64,000 bases of DNA from Sphingobium bisphenolivorans (GTDB lineage: Bacteria > Pseudomonadota > Alphaproteobacteria > Sphingomonadales > Sphingomonadaceae). The notes under the pieces were generated by a model. The model was not told the origin of the DNA. It ran no database searches and saw only the letters and a list, made by a program, of their open reading frames with translations. The stretch is taken from positions 1 to 64,000 of the forward strand of contig NZ_ASTG01000024.1 of NCBI RefSeq assembly GCF_000412635.1, read 5' to 3'. The translations under genes were made by a program, and so were the position numbers. This document shows positions 23,716-33,223 of the stretch, one piece after another (within the stretch, counting starts at the first letter, position 1; each line of letters opens with the position of its first letter).

Positions 23716-26700
23716 TCAGACGAAGGAGGCTTGGGTGATGGCCGCGGCGTCCGTGTTGGCGAGCCGCGCCAGTATGTCACCGCTGCCGCCATCGATCAGC
23801 AGACTGTCGCTGACCGACGCGCCATTGGTAGCCGGATCACCCTGTACGATTTGCAACGAGGCGAAAGTCAGGCTGCCGGGCAGCCGCAGATGATCGACAC
23901 CCTGCTGGAAATCGGTGATCAGGTCCGCGACCGACAGGGTTTGGCCGTGCGGCGCCTCCAGAATGAAGAGGTCAGCGCCCGCGCCGCCGGTCAGCACATC
24001 GCGCCCCGCGCCGCCATCCAGCACATCGTCGCCGTCCAGCCCGCTCAGCAGATCGTTGCCGCTGTCGCCAAGCAGCAGGTCGGCGCCCGCCGTTCCCGTC
24101 AGTTGCACATCGCTGCTGATCGCCACGCCATTGGCGTCGAACGTCTGGACGAACACGCCCTCCGGCACGATCACCGGCTCGCGCACGCTGACCGTGCCGC
24201 CGATGGTGGAGCCGGGTGTCAGGCCACCAACGACCAGGATCGCCGAATAGTCATGGCCGACCAGCTGGTCGAGCAGTGCTTGCGGCACATGATAGAGCCC
24301 CTCCGCGTCCGCCGCCACATTGGCGATGCTGATCGCGCCCGTAGGCAGCACCGTCGCATTGGCGATGCCGTTGAGGCTGATCTGCGCATCGCTCGTCGTG
24401 GTGAGCTGGATGCCGACGCTCGTGGGGGTGCCGGCAACCGCATCGATGTGGAACGCCTCGGCATGCCCAGCCGCAGCCACGACGCCAAAGCCGCCCGGCC
24501 CGACCTGCAGGCTGCTGGACGCGCTGTGCGAAGCAGCGGTGCGATCGTAGCGGATATCCTCCAGCGAATAGACGCTCACATTCGCCGTCTGATTGGCCGC
24601 AAGCCCACTGACCGACAGAGCCAAGCGATTGTCGACAGCGAACTGGTCGAGGATCGCCTGCGTCACCTCGATCAGTCCGCCTTGCGGTATCAAGTTGACG
24701 ATCTTCTGTGCCCCGTCGTCGCCCCTGCCGATCAGCGCGAAGCTGGTGCCGGCGGGTGCGCCTCCGACATAGATTTCACTCGGCTGACCCACGATCGTGA
24801 CCGAGGTCAGGAACGGGTTGAAGACGATCTGCTGTCCCACCTCCTCGGGCGCAAGCGCGTAGCTGAGGGCATAATTGCCATTGTCCAGCGCCTGGAAGTC
24901 GAAGGCGAGCGTGTCGCCGTCATTGTCGGTGAGCTGCGAAGCGATGCCCTGCAGCTGGACCACGCCGCCCTGCTTGCTGCCGTCGGCGGCGAAACGCTGG
25001 AGAGCGAGGCCGTCGACGCTTTCGTCGCCGTCGACATCGACGATCCAGCTGACGACGAAGCCGCCACCTGCCACCGGGCTCAGGCGGAGCGCATTGTCCT
25101 CGTCGTCGGTGGAAACCGGGGCCGTGAGGTCGAGCCGCTCGATAGCGGTGCTGACCGCATTGCCATTCGCATCAAACATCTGGACATAGACGCCTTCCGC
25201 CGCAGCCACGGGGATGCGGGCGGCGATCGTACCTGCGATCACCGAGCCGGCGGTGAGGCCGCCGACGACCAGCATCGCCGAATAGTCCTGCCCCTCCAGC
25301 TGGTCGAGCAGCGCCTGCGGCACATGATAGAAGCCGTTGGCATCGGCCGTCACATTGGAGATGCTGATCGCACCTGTCGCGAGCCGCGTCGCGTTGGCGA
25401 TGCCGTTCAGGTTGAGCGCGCCATCGTCGCCCGGCGTGATCTGGATGCTGACGTTGGCGGGGGTGCCGGTAACGACATCGATGCGGAACGCTTCTGCATG
25501 GTTGGCGGTCGCGATGACGCCGAAGCCCGCCGCCCCGACCTGGAGGCTGCTCGTCACATTCTGCAGCGCTCCGGTCGGGTCATATTGCACATCCTCGCGC
25601 GAATAGACGTCCACAGTCGCCGTCTGCCCCGTGGTGAGGCCGCTCACCGACAATGTCAGGCGGTTGTCGACAGCGAACTGATCAAGAATATCCTGGGTGA
25701 TCTGAATCGCGCCGCCATTGGCGACGAGCGCCACCGTCTTGGGCTGGCCGTTACTGCCCATGCCGGTCAGCGCGAAGCTGGCATTGGCCGGCGCTCCGCC
25801 GACATAGAGGTCGATGGGCTGGCCGACGATGGTGGTCGTGGTCAGGGCCGTATTGAAGAGGATATGCCGGCCCACCTCCTCCGGCTCCAGTGCGAAGGCG
25901 AGCGCATAATTGCCATTGTCAAGCGCCTGGAAGTCGAAGGCGAGCGTGTCGCCGTCATTGTCGGCCAGCTGCGGCGCGATGCCCTGCAACTGCACGACGC
26001 CGCCCTGCTTGCTGCCGTCCGCAGCGAAGCGCTGCACTGCCAGGCCGTCCGCCTCGTCATCCACATTGGCATCGACCAGCCAGCTGACGACGAAGCCGCC
26101 GCCCGACACCGGGGTAACGCGCACCGCATTATCCTCGTCATCGGTAGAGAAGGGCGCACCGGCGATGTCGATGCGCTCGGCCGTTTCGCCGACCGCGACA
26201 CCATTGGCGTCGAAGGTCTGGACGAACACGCCCTGCGGCACCGTCACCGGCTCGCGCACGGTCACGGCGGCGGTGAGGGTCGAGCCGGCGACAAGGCCGC
26301 CCACGCTGAAGAACAGGCGGTAGTCAGCACCCGCCAACTGGTCGAGCAGCGCCTGCGGCACGGCATAGTTGCCGTTCGCGTCGGCCGTCACATTATTGAT
26401 CTGGATCGCGCCGTTCGAAAGCTTGGTGGCGTTCGCGATATTGGTCAGATCGATATTATAGTTGCCGAAACTGGGCGTGATCTGGATGCCCACGGACCCC
26501 GGCGCATTGGACGAACTGATGATGCGCAAGCTTTCGGCATAACCAAGCGGAGTGCCGATGGCGGCGCCGGTGCCCGTCAGCTGCGTGCTGACCTCCACCT
26601 GCGAAAGCGGGCCCCGCGGGTCATATTCCTGCTCCTCCAGCGTTGCGACAGAGCCGACGACATTCTGCCCGGAGGTCAGCCCGTTGACCCTCAGCGAGAG

Positions 26701-29700
26701 TCGATTGTCATATTGGAACTGCAACAGCAGCGTCTGGTCGATCTCGATGACTTTGTTGACCGGGGTGATGTTGACGGTCTTCTGCGTGCCGTCGGTGCCC
26801 AGGCCGACCAGGACGAAGCTCGCGTTGGCGGGCGCATTGTCGATGTAGATTTGGGTCGGCTGCCCGGCAAGCAGGACGGAGGGGAAATTGGGCGACAGGA
26901 CGACACCGAAGCCCGTTTCCTCCGGAGCCAGGCCATAGACCAGCGCATAACCGCCATTGTCGAGCGCCTGGAAGTCGAAGGAGAGATCGTCATTTTCATT
27001 TTCGAGCAGTCGCTCGGAAATACCCCGGAGCAGGATGTTGCTACCCAGCTTGCTGCCGTCGGCGGCGAAACGCTGAATGGCGAGGCTGTCGGCTTCCTCG
27101 CCGCCGTCCACTACCCAGCTGACGGCAAAGCCGCCACTCGGCAGCGCCGTCAGCCGCAGCGCATTATCCTCGTCGTCGCTGTCGATCGGCGCGGTGGCCC
27201 CGTCTATGCGGCCGGCGGTATCGACAATCGGGGCTGTGGTGTAGAAATATTGGCCGGTCGCAGACGGCGCGCTGCTGTTGCCGGCGGCGTCCGTCGCCAC
27301 TGCCGAGTAGCGTATCGCGCCCTCGCCAAGCTGGGCGATCTCGGCAGCGCTGAGCGCAACCGAGAAGGTCGTGCCGGCAATGACCGCCTGCTTGACCAGT
27401 GTCTGCGCGCCGACGAACGTCAGCGTGACACTGCTGCCGGCCTCCACCGTACCGGTTATGGTCGTGCCGTCGGCTGCTTCCCGCGCGGTCAGCAGCGCGC
27501 CGTCGGTCAGCGCCAATGCGGTCGGCGCGGTCGGCGGGGTCGTATCGAGCGTGACGATGGCGGGCAGCGAGGGCTGGCCCACGAGGCCGGCGGCGGAGAC
27601 GAAGGAAGCCGTGATAGACTTGGCGCCATCTGCGCCCAACTCTGCGGCCGAGATGGCGATGGCGATCGAGCCGGTCGCGCCGGCGGCCGGGATGTCGGAG
27701 GCGGTCAGGACGATCGACTTGACTAGCGTGCCGCCGATCGAGAGGCGCAGCGTGTCGCCGGCCGCTACACCCGTGGAGGCGGCGTAGGTTACCGTCACCA
27801 CCGATCCGTCGCTAGCTTCCGCCGCGGATATACGGGCGCCGTCATCGACCACGGGGCGGTCGGGCGCGCCAGGCGCGTTGGCGGCAGTTTCGGTGGGAAC
27901 GATCACCTCCACCTGCGCGGCGGCGGCATCGATCTTCTCGCCGAGTGCCGCGCCCTGATAGCCGCTGCTGTCGAGCGCGGTACCACTGCCAATGGCCCCG
28001 CTCACATCATTGGCGAGCGTCTGTTGCGCGACGATCTGCGAGCTGGCGACAGCGGCGAGCGTGTCGAGCGCGCTGGTGCCGCTGGCCTGCTCGACCGAAT
28101 CGTTGACGCTGGCAAGCGAACTGCTGATCGCCGCCGCCTGGGCCGTGATGGCGCTGCCGGCCGTCGAACCGCTGGCGTCTGCCACCGCTTGCACGATCTG
28201 GCTGAGCGTCGCGCTGCTCGACAGGTCAACGGCGCCGCCGGCGTCGATCTGCTCGACAATGGCGGCGACGGCGGCGGTGAGCCCGGTCTGCGCCCCGCCC
28301 GCAGCGCCCGCAGCCTCGCTCGCGCTCGCCATCACGGTCAGGATGTTGGCGACCTGGATCGCGGCCTTCTGCACCGCCACGGCGTTCGCCAGCGCGGCCG
28401 CGTCGGTGGATTGCGCCACCACGGCGATCGGATCGAAGCTCTTGAGGTCGAGCGCGGCGTCAAGTCCCAGCGCCGCCTTCACCTTTGCTTCGGCATCGGA
28501 AATCTGTGCCGCGCTGGCGCCCGATCCGGCGAGCGCTTCCACCAAGGTGGTGAGCGGCGTGACGACGGTCGAACCTTCAGGAGCGCTCAGCTGCCCTTCG
28601 AAGGCGATGCCGGTCGAAATGTCGGTCGTGAGATTGGTGCCGTTGCCAGCGACCAGCGGGGCCAGCACGATCCGGCCGGTCCCGAACAGATTGGCGAAAT
28701 TGCCTAAGGCATCGGTGCTCGTGTGATATTCGGCGGTGAACTGCCCGTCGCCATTGGCATCGACGAAAGTCTCGCCCGCGTCACGCAGGCCGTTATTGTT
28801 GCTGTCGGTGAAGGCCTCATGATCCCACACCCCGTCATTGTCCGCATCGCGGAACACCAGCGCGTTGGCGATATAGCCGTCGATGGCCTGCCCGCTGCTG
28901 CCCGGATCGAAATTGACGCCGAGCGTAGCGGCGGTCGAGGCGTTCCCCGCAATGTCGGTGAAGGCACCCCCGGCCAGCGAAATGGCGATCGGTCCAGGCT
29001 GGGTGGCAGTGGGCGTCAGCGTGGCGGTATAGACGTTGGGGTTGGTGGGCGAGACGGCGAGGCCACTCAGCATGCCGCCGCTGATGCTGACATCGCTGGC
29101 GGTGAAACCGGCCGGCGCTTCGCTGAAGCTGAAGGTGAGGGTCGCGGTCTGGCCCAGCAGGAGGGTGGCGGGCGCGGCGCTGATCGCGACGGTCGGTGCG
29201 GTGGTATCTACCGTGATCGCCAACGCGGACGACATCGTGCTGACATTGCCCGCCTTGTCGGTCGCAGTGGCGGTGAGATTATGCACGCCTTGCGCCAGGG
29301 TGATGTCGATGCTGAAGCTGCCGTTGCTGCCGACGAGCACCGAGCCCAGGCTGGTGGTGCCGTCGCGCAGCGTTACCGTGGAGCCTGCCTCGGCATTGCC
29401 GGTGATGGTCAGCGCGCTGCCCTGGCTGGTAATCCGGTCGCTGCTGGAAACGCCGCTATCGTCCGCGGCGGCAAGCGCCAAGGCTGAGGGCGCGGCCGGC
29501 GCAGTGCTGTCCTTCTTGCCGCCGCCGCCACCTCCACCGGCTGCCGCAGCGACGCCGCCCGCCACTGCCAGACCGCCGAGGATCCCGTAGGCAAGACCAT
29601 GCCCGCCGCTGCCCTCGACAGCCGCGGGCGCCGCCGATCCTGCAGCGGAACCCGCCGCTGCCTCCTGTGCCGCGGGAGCGCCGCTCATGTCGCCCAGAAC

Positions 29701-29916
29701 CGTGCTTGACGGCGCAAAATAGGCGTCGGGCAACTGGACCGTCACCTCCGAACCGTGCCGCACATAATGCGCGTCATCGACCGTCTTGCCGGTGGCTTCA
29801 TCGATGACGGTGACAAGGGCATCCTTGTCGGCAGCCACGATGTTGGCGCCCTTGGCGAGCGCGACCGTGCGGATCAGCTTTCCCGATTTGGTCGAAATCC
29901 TGGCAACGATCTTCAT
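23716..29916 (-). CDS. BapA/RTX-type giant adhesin secreted by type I system (2066 aa)
   Basis: Residues 1-75 match the BapA prefix-like domain (ISTKSGKLIRTVALAKG...YVRHGSEVTVQLPDAYF). A Gly-rich hydrophobic stretch (~105-135) and Ig-like domains (~140-340) follow, then an Asp-rich Ca2+-binding-like segment (FRDADNDGVWDHEAF, DANGDGQF), an Ala-rich helical region (~460-680) and another Ig-like block (~690-890). Three tandem ~346-residue repeats cover ~895-1935. RTX nonapeptides (GNDLLSGLDGDDVLDGGAGRD) begin near 1940, and the last ~75 residues are the uncleaved C-terminal secretion signal. The protein should be surface-bound and promote biofilm or attachment. AGGGGAG precedes the ATG. It is the last gene of its secretion operon. 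Confidence 0.9.
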   Translation of the reverse strand: MKIVARISTKSGKLIRTVALAKGANIVAADKDALVTVIDEATGKTVDDAHYVRHGSEVTVQLPDAYFAPSSTVLGDMSGAPAAQEAAAGSAAGSAAPAAVEGSGGHGLAYGILGGLAVAGGVAAAAGGGGGGGKKDSTAPAAPSALALAAADDSGVSSSDRITSQGSALTITGNAEAGSTVTLRDGTTSLGSVLVGSNGSFSIDITLAQGVHNLTATATDKAGNVSTMSSALAITVDTTAPTVAISAAPATLLLGQTATLTFSFSEAPAGFTASDVSISGGMLSGLAVSPTNPNVYTATLTPTATQPGPIAISLAGGAFTDIAGNASTAATLGVNFDPGSSGQAIDGYIANALVFRDADNDGVWDHEAFTDSNNNGLRDAGETFVDANGDGQFTAEYHTSTDALGNFANLFGTGRIVLAPLVAGNGTNLTTDISTGIAFEGQLSAPEGSTVVTPLTTLVEALAGSGASAAQISDAEAKVKAALGLDAALDLKSFDPIAVVAQSTDAAALANAVAVQKAAIQVANILTVMASASEAAGAAGGAQTGLTAAVAAIVEQIDAGGAVDLSSSATLSQIVQAVADASGSTAGSAITAQAAAISSSLASVNDSVEQASGTSALDTLAAVASSQIVAQQTLANDVSGAIGSGTALDSSGYQGAALGEKIDAAAAQVEVIVPTETAANAPGAPDRPVVDDGARISAAEASDGSVVTVTYAASTGVAAGDTLRLSIGGTLVKSIVLTASDIPAAGATGSIAIAISAAELGADGAKSITASFVSAAGLVGQPSLPAIVTLDTTPPTAPTALALTDGALLTAREAADGTTITGTVEAGSSVTLTFVGAQTLVKQAVIAGTTFSVALSAAEIAQLGEGAIRYSAVATDAAGNSSAPSATGQYFYTTAPIVDTAGRIDGATAPIDSDDEDNALRLTALPSGGFAVSWVVDGGEEADSLAIQRFAADGSKLGSNILLRGISERLLENENDDLSFDFQALDNGGYALVYGLAPEETGFGVVLSPNFPSVLLAGQPTQIYIDNAPANASFVLVGLGTDGTQKTVNITPVNKVIEIDQTLLLQFQYDNRLSLRVNGLTSGQNVVGSVATLEEQEYDPRGPLSQVEVSTQLTGTGAAIGTPLGYAESLRIISSSNAPGSVGIQITPSFGNYNIDLTNIANATKLSNGAIQINNVTADANGNYAVPQALLDQLAGADYRLFFSVGGLVAGSTLTAAVTVREPVTVPQGVFVQTFDANGVAVGETAERIDIAGAPFSTDDEDNAVRVTPVSGGGFVVSWLVDANVDDEADGLAVQRFAADGSKQGGVVQLQGIAPQLADNDGDTLAFDFQALDNGNYALAFALEPEEVGRHILFNTALTTTTIVGQPIDLYVGGAPANASFALTGMGSNGQPKTVALVANGGAIQITQDILDQFAVDNRLTLSVSGLTTGQTATVDVYSREDVQYDPTGALQNVTSSLQVGAAGFGVIATANHAEAFRIDVVTGTPANVSIQITPGDDGALNLNGIANATRLATGAISISNVTADANGFYHVPQALLDQLEGQDYSAMLVVGGLTAGSVIAGTIAARIPVAAAEGVYVQMFDANGNAVSTAIERLDLTAPVSTDDEDNALRLSPVAGGGFVVSWIVDVDGDESVDGLALQRFAADGSKQGGVVQLQGIASQLTDNDGDTLAFDFQALDNGNYALSYALAPEEVGQQIVFNPFLTSVTIVGQPSEIYVGGAPAGTSFALIGRGDDGAQKIVNLIPQGGLIEVTQAILDQFAVDNRLALSVSGLAANQTANVSVYSLEDIRYDRTAASHSASSSLQVGPGGFGVVAAAGHAEAFHIDAVAGTPTSVGIQLTTTSDAQISLNGIANATVLPTGAISIANVAADAEGLYHVPQALLDQLVGHDYSAILVVGGLTPGSTIGGTVSVREPVIVPEGVFVQTFDANGVAISSDVQLTGTAGADLLLGDSGNDLLSGLDGDDVLDGGAGRDVLTGGAGADLFILEAPHGQTLSVADLITDFQQGVDHLRLPGSLTFASLQIVQGDPATNGASVSDSLLIDGGSGDILARLANTDAAAITQASFV
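24110..27230 (-). repeat. three tandem ~1.04-kb coding repeats in the adhesin
   Basis: The same anchor (CGCCTGGAAGTCGAAGG) occurs at about 24889, 25924 and 26965, giving periods of 1035 and 1041 bases. Each unit encodes DDEDNA(L/V)R...GGF(A/V)VSW, then QRFAADGSK, DFQALDNG and LLDQL. Units two and three (C-terminal) are more alike than the first. Such repeats expand or contract by recombination. Confidence 0.9.
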
Positions 29917-29957
29917 GTCCGAACTCCCCTGTTCTGCAAATTTTAGAAATGGATGGC

Positions 29958-31145
29958 TCAGCGCTCACGAAAGGCCTCCTCGACCTTGAGCACCGGCCGC
30001 AGGAAATAGTCCCACACCGTCCGCCGCCCGGTCAGGATCTCGACCGTCCCGGTCATGCCGGGGATGATCGGCAGTGTCTTGCCGTCATGGACGAGCGCCG
30101 ACTGGCCGGTGCTGATCAGCACGCGGTAAAAGGCCTCCTCATTGGCCTTGCGGTCCTCGCGCAGCGTGTCGGGGCTGATCGTCTCGACCTTGCCCTTGAG
30201 CGCGCCGTAGATGAGATAATTATAAGCGGCGAGCTTGACCGTCGCCCCCTGCCCCGGCCGGATGAAGGCAACGTCGGACGGACGGATCTTGGCCTCGACC
30301 AGCAGCACGTCGCGGAAGGGCACGATCTCCAGCACCGGCGCGCCGGGTTGGACAACGCCGCCGATCGTCGTCACCTGCACATTCTTCACCGTGCCGCGCA
30401 TCGGTGCGCGCAGCACCGTGCGATCCAGCGCGTCGCGGCGGCCGGTCACGACTTCGGATACCTGAGACAGTTCGCTTTCCACCTTGGACAGCTCGGTTCC
30501 GGCATCGGCGCGATAGCGGTTGGTGCGCTCGCTGATCTGCATCTGCGCTTCGTTGATCTGGCGGCGCAGGCGTAGCACATCGACTTCGGGCACCAGTCCG
30601 CGCGCGCTCATCGGTGCGGTGATCGCCAGCTCCCGGCGCATCAGTGCGATCGAACCCGACAGGCCGGCAGTCGATTGATCGACGGCGGCACGGCGGACCC
30701 GATAGGTCTCGCTTTCATACCGGATAAGATCGGCATCGCCTGCAATCTCCTGCGGAAACTGCAGCGGCAGGCCGGCGGCCTCGGCACGCAGCCGGGCAGC
30801 GGAGGCGAGCAGCGACCGGCGGCGGCGCTCCATCTCGTTGAAGGAGGATTCCGCGCGCGTCGGATCGATGACGATCAGCGGCTGCCCGGCTTCGACCAGA
30901 TCGCCCTCATGCACCTTGAGCGCGGACACTATCCCGCCCTCCAGGCTCTGGATCACCTGCACCTTGCCGGACGGCACGATCTGCGCCGAGCCCATTGTGA
31001 CTTCCTCCAGCACGGCGAAGCGCGACCAGATGAGCAGCGCGGCGACGAGAGCCAGCAGAAGCAGGGCAAAGGCAAGCCACGCCGGATGACGATCCTGCCG
31101 ATTGGCGGCGGCAAGCGGCGCGCGGAGCGTGTCCGTCAGGCTCAT
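29958..31145 (-). CDS. HlyD-family membrane fusion protein of type I secretion system
   Basis: The 395-residue adaptor has one N-terminal membrane helix (WLAFALLLLALVAALLIWSRF), then the lipoyl-like half GKVQVIQSLEGGIVSALKVHEGDLVEAGQPLIVID, a long coiled-coil hairpin (about 110-240), and the second half with VLRAPMRGTVKNVQVTTIGGVVQPGAPVLEIVP, the HlyD/LapC signature. It bridges the ABC exporter and the TolC-like channel. The ATG at 31145 overlaps the ABC stop (ATGA), so the annotated longer frame is rejected. Confidence 0.92.
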   Translation of the reverse strand: MSLTDTLRAPLAAANRQDRHPAWLAFALLLLALVAALLIWSRFAVLEEVTMGSAQIVPSGKVQVIQSLEGGIVSALKVHEGDLVEAGQPLIVIDPTRAESSFNEMERRRRSLLASAARLRAEAAGLPLQFPQEIAGDADLIRYESETYRVRRAAVDQSTAGLSGSIALMRRELAITAPMSARGLVPEVDVLRLRRQINEAQMQISERTNRYRADAGTELSKVESELSQVSEVVTGRRDALDRTVLRAPMRGTVKNVQVTTIGGVVQPGAPVLEIVPFRDVLLVEAKIRPSDVAFIRPGQGATVKLAAYNYLIYGALKGKVETISPDTLREDRKANEEAFYRVLISTGQSALVHDGKTLPIIPGMTGTVEILTGRRTVWDYFLRPVLKVEEAFRER

Positions 31146-33223
31146 GCGGCGGTCCTCACCTTGCCGTCGGAAAGCGCCTTCAGCACCGCCTCGCGCGGAC
31201 CGTCGGCGACCACGCACCCCGCATCCATGACGATGACGCGGTCGACCACCGCCAGCACGCTATGCTTGTGGGTAACGATGACATAGCCCGCGCCGCGCTC
31301 CGCCAGCCCGGCGATCGTCCGCAGCAATTCGGCCTCGCTCTGCTGGTCCATGGCGGACGTCGGCTCATCGAACAGATAGATGCGCGCATCGGCCAGCAGC
31401 GCCCGGGCGACCGCCACGGCCTGGCGCTGCCCGCCCGACAGCGTATCCCCTCGCTCCCCCACGCCTCGATCGAAACCGAGCGGGTGGGTTGCGGCGAGCG
31501 CGGTGACGCCGGTCGCCTCCGCCACCTTCAGCATCTGCGGATCGCTGGTCCGGGGCGCGGCCACCAGCAGATTGTCGCGCAAGCTGCCGTGGAACAGCCG
31601 CGCGTCCTGCCCGACCAGCAGCAGCGTCGCACGGATGTCGGCCGGCTCGATAGCGGTCATATCGACGCCGTCGAGCAGCACCTGCCCTTCCTGGGGCCGG
31701 TACAGCGCGGCCAGCAAGCGCAGTAGCGTCGATTTGCCGCTCCCGATGCGGCCAAGCACGGCGATCCGCTCGCCCGGCCGGATTTTCAGCGAGATGTTGT
31801 CCAACGCGGCTCGCGTGCCTTCCTCATAGCGGAAGCTCGCCCCGCGAAGCTCCACGTCGCCACGCCAGCCGTCGCTCGAAAGCAGATGGCGGCCAGCGTC
31901 GCGGTCAAGCGGCAGCGCCATGATCCGGTTGAGGCTCGATAGCGCCGAGCGCACCTGCTGGAATCGAACGGCGAGGCCCGACAGCGTTACGAGCGGCGCC
32001 AGCGCGCGCGAGTTGAGCTGCACGCAGGCGACCAGCGCGCCAGCCGTCGCCTGCCCCGTGCTCGCGAGATAGACGCCCCAGGCGAGCATGATCGCCGCCG
32101 CGCCCTGCTGCACGGCCGTGGTGAGGTTGAGCGCCAGGTTCGACCAGCGCTGGCTGACCAGCGCGCGGTCGGCGATGAAGCCGCTCGACATCTCATGCCG
32201 GCGGCGCATCCGTTCCTCGGCACGCAGGGCTTTGAGCGTCTCCAGCCCCTCCAGGCTTTCGATGACGGTGCCGTGTCGCACGGCCGCCTCGCGCAGATTC
32301 TCGCGCGCCAGCCGGGCCATCGGGATCTGAACCAGCAGGGAGAGCGCCAGCACGGTGACAAAGGCGACCAGCGGCACCGCCACCAGTGCGCCGCCAATCA
32401 TCGCACAGACGCCCAGGAACATCAGCGCGAAGGGCAGGTCGGCGATCGTCACAAGCGTTGCCGATGCGACGAAGCCGCGAACGGATTCAAATTCCTTCAG
32501 CACATTGGCGAAGGCGCCGGAGGATTGCGCCCGCGCTTCCAGCCGCGTCGCCAGCACCCGTGCGAACACCGCATCGCCCAGGATCAGGTCGATCTTCTTG
32601 CCGGCCGCGTCCAGCGCATGGCTGCGGATCGTGCGGGAGATGAACTCGAAGACCAGTGCCACGCCTACCCCCCCCAGCAGCGACCAGAGCGTCACGAAGG
32701 CGAGGTTGGGCAGGATGCGATCATAGACCGTCATCATGAAGATGATGCCGGCGAGCGAGAGGATGTTGATGACGGCAGACAGCGCCGCCGCTTCCTGAAA
32801 ATAGCGCCGATGGCGCCAGAGCACCGGCCAGAACCAGCCTGATCCGCTGTCGGCGACCAGTTCGTCGGCGCGGCTGTCCGTCGATCGTGCGGGCCCGAGG
32901 CCGAGGCAGAGCGCCACCTGCTCCCTATCGACGACGGCGCCCGACGCGCTCACCAGCCTGTCCTCGGCGAGCCCCGTCACCGCCACGGCGGACCGGTCGT
33001 GCATCAGCGCCACGATCGGCAGCAGATCGGCGCTGACCACTCGCGCCGGTATCTCGCTGGCGCTGATGCCGAGGTCGGACAGCGCCTGCAGGATTTGCGC
33101 GCGGTCGCTCGCCATCCCCAGATGAGCCTGCAGCACCGCCCGGCTGACGGCCTGCCCCCGCAGCGCGAGACATTGCGCCAGCGCTTCCGGCAGCGACGGC
33201 GCTATCGGCACAAGCTCGCTCAT
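31142..33223 (-). CDS. type I secretion ABC transporter (permease/ATPase, LapB-like)
   Basis: The 693-residue exporter has an N-terminal ~130-residue domain of the C39-peptidase-like class. No Cys is in the position expected for a peptidase, so it is probably a substrate-docking domain. About six membrane helices (~150-420) and the nucleotide-binding domain follow: Walker A GRIGSGKST, Q-loop VGQDARLF, signature LSGGQRQ, Walker B IYLFDEPTSAMD and H-loop THKHS. It energises export of the adhesin encoded downstream. It overlaps both neighbours by four bases. Confidence 0.93.
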   Translation of the reverse strand: MSELVPIAPSLPEALAQCLALRGQAVSRAVLQAHLGMASDRAQILQALSDLGISASEIPARVVSADLLPIVALMHDRSAVAVTGLAEDRLVSASGAVVDREQVALCLGLGPARSTDSRADELVADSGSGWFWPVLWRHRRYFQEAAALSAVINILSLAGIIFMMTVYDRILPNLAFVTLWSLLGGVGVALVFEFISRTIRSHALDAAGKKIDLILGDAVFARVLATRLEARAQSSGAFANVLKEFESVRGFVASATLVTIADLPFALMFLGVCAMIGGALVAVPLVAFVTVLALSLLVQIPMARLARENLREAAVRHGTVIESLEGLETLKALRAEERMRRRHEMSSGFIADRALVSQRWSNLALNLTTAVQQGAAAIMLAWGVYLASTGQATAGALVACVQLNSRALAPLVTLSGLAVRFQQVRSALSSLNRIMALPLDRDAGRHLLSSDGWRGDVELRGASFRYEEGTRAALDNISLKIRPGERIAVLGRIGSGKSTLLRLLAALYRPQEGQVLLDGVDMTAIEPADIRATLLLVGQDARLFHGSLRDNLLVAAPRTSDPQMLKVAEATGVTALAATHPLGFDRGVGERGDTLSGGQRQAVAVARALLADARIYLFDEPTSAMDQQSEAELLRTIAGLAERGAGYVIVTHKHSVLAVVDRVIVMDAGCVVADGPREAVLKALSDGKVRTAA

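Noticed and set aside
23713-27726. 1337-codon plus-strand open frame
   Set aside because: It is antisense to the adhesin repeats. High GC and the repeated codons keep the opposite frame open, and the product shows no domain.
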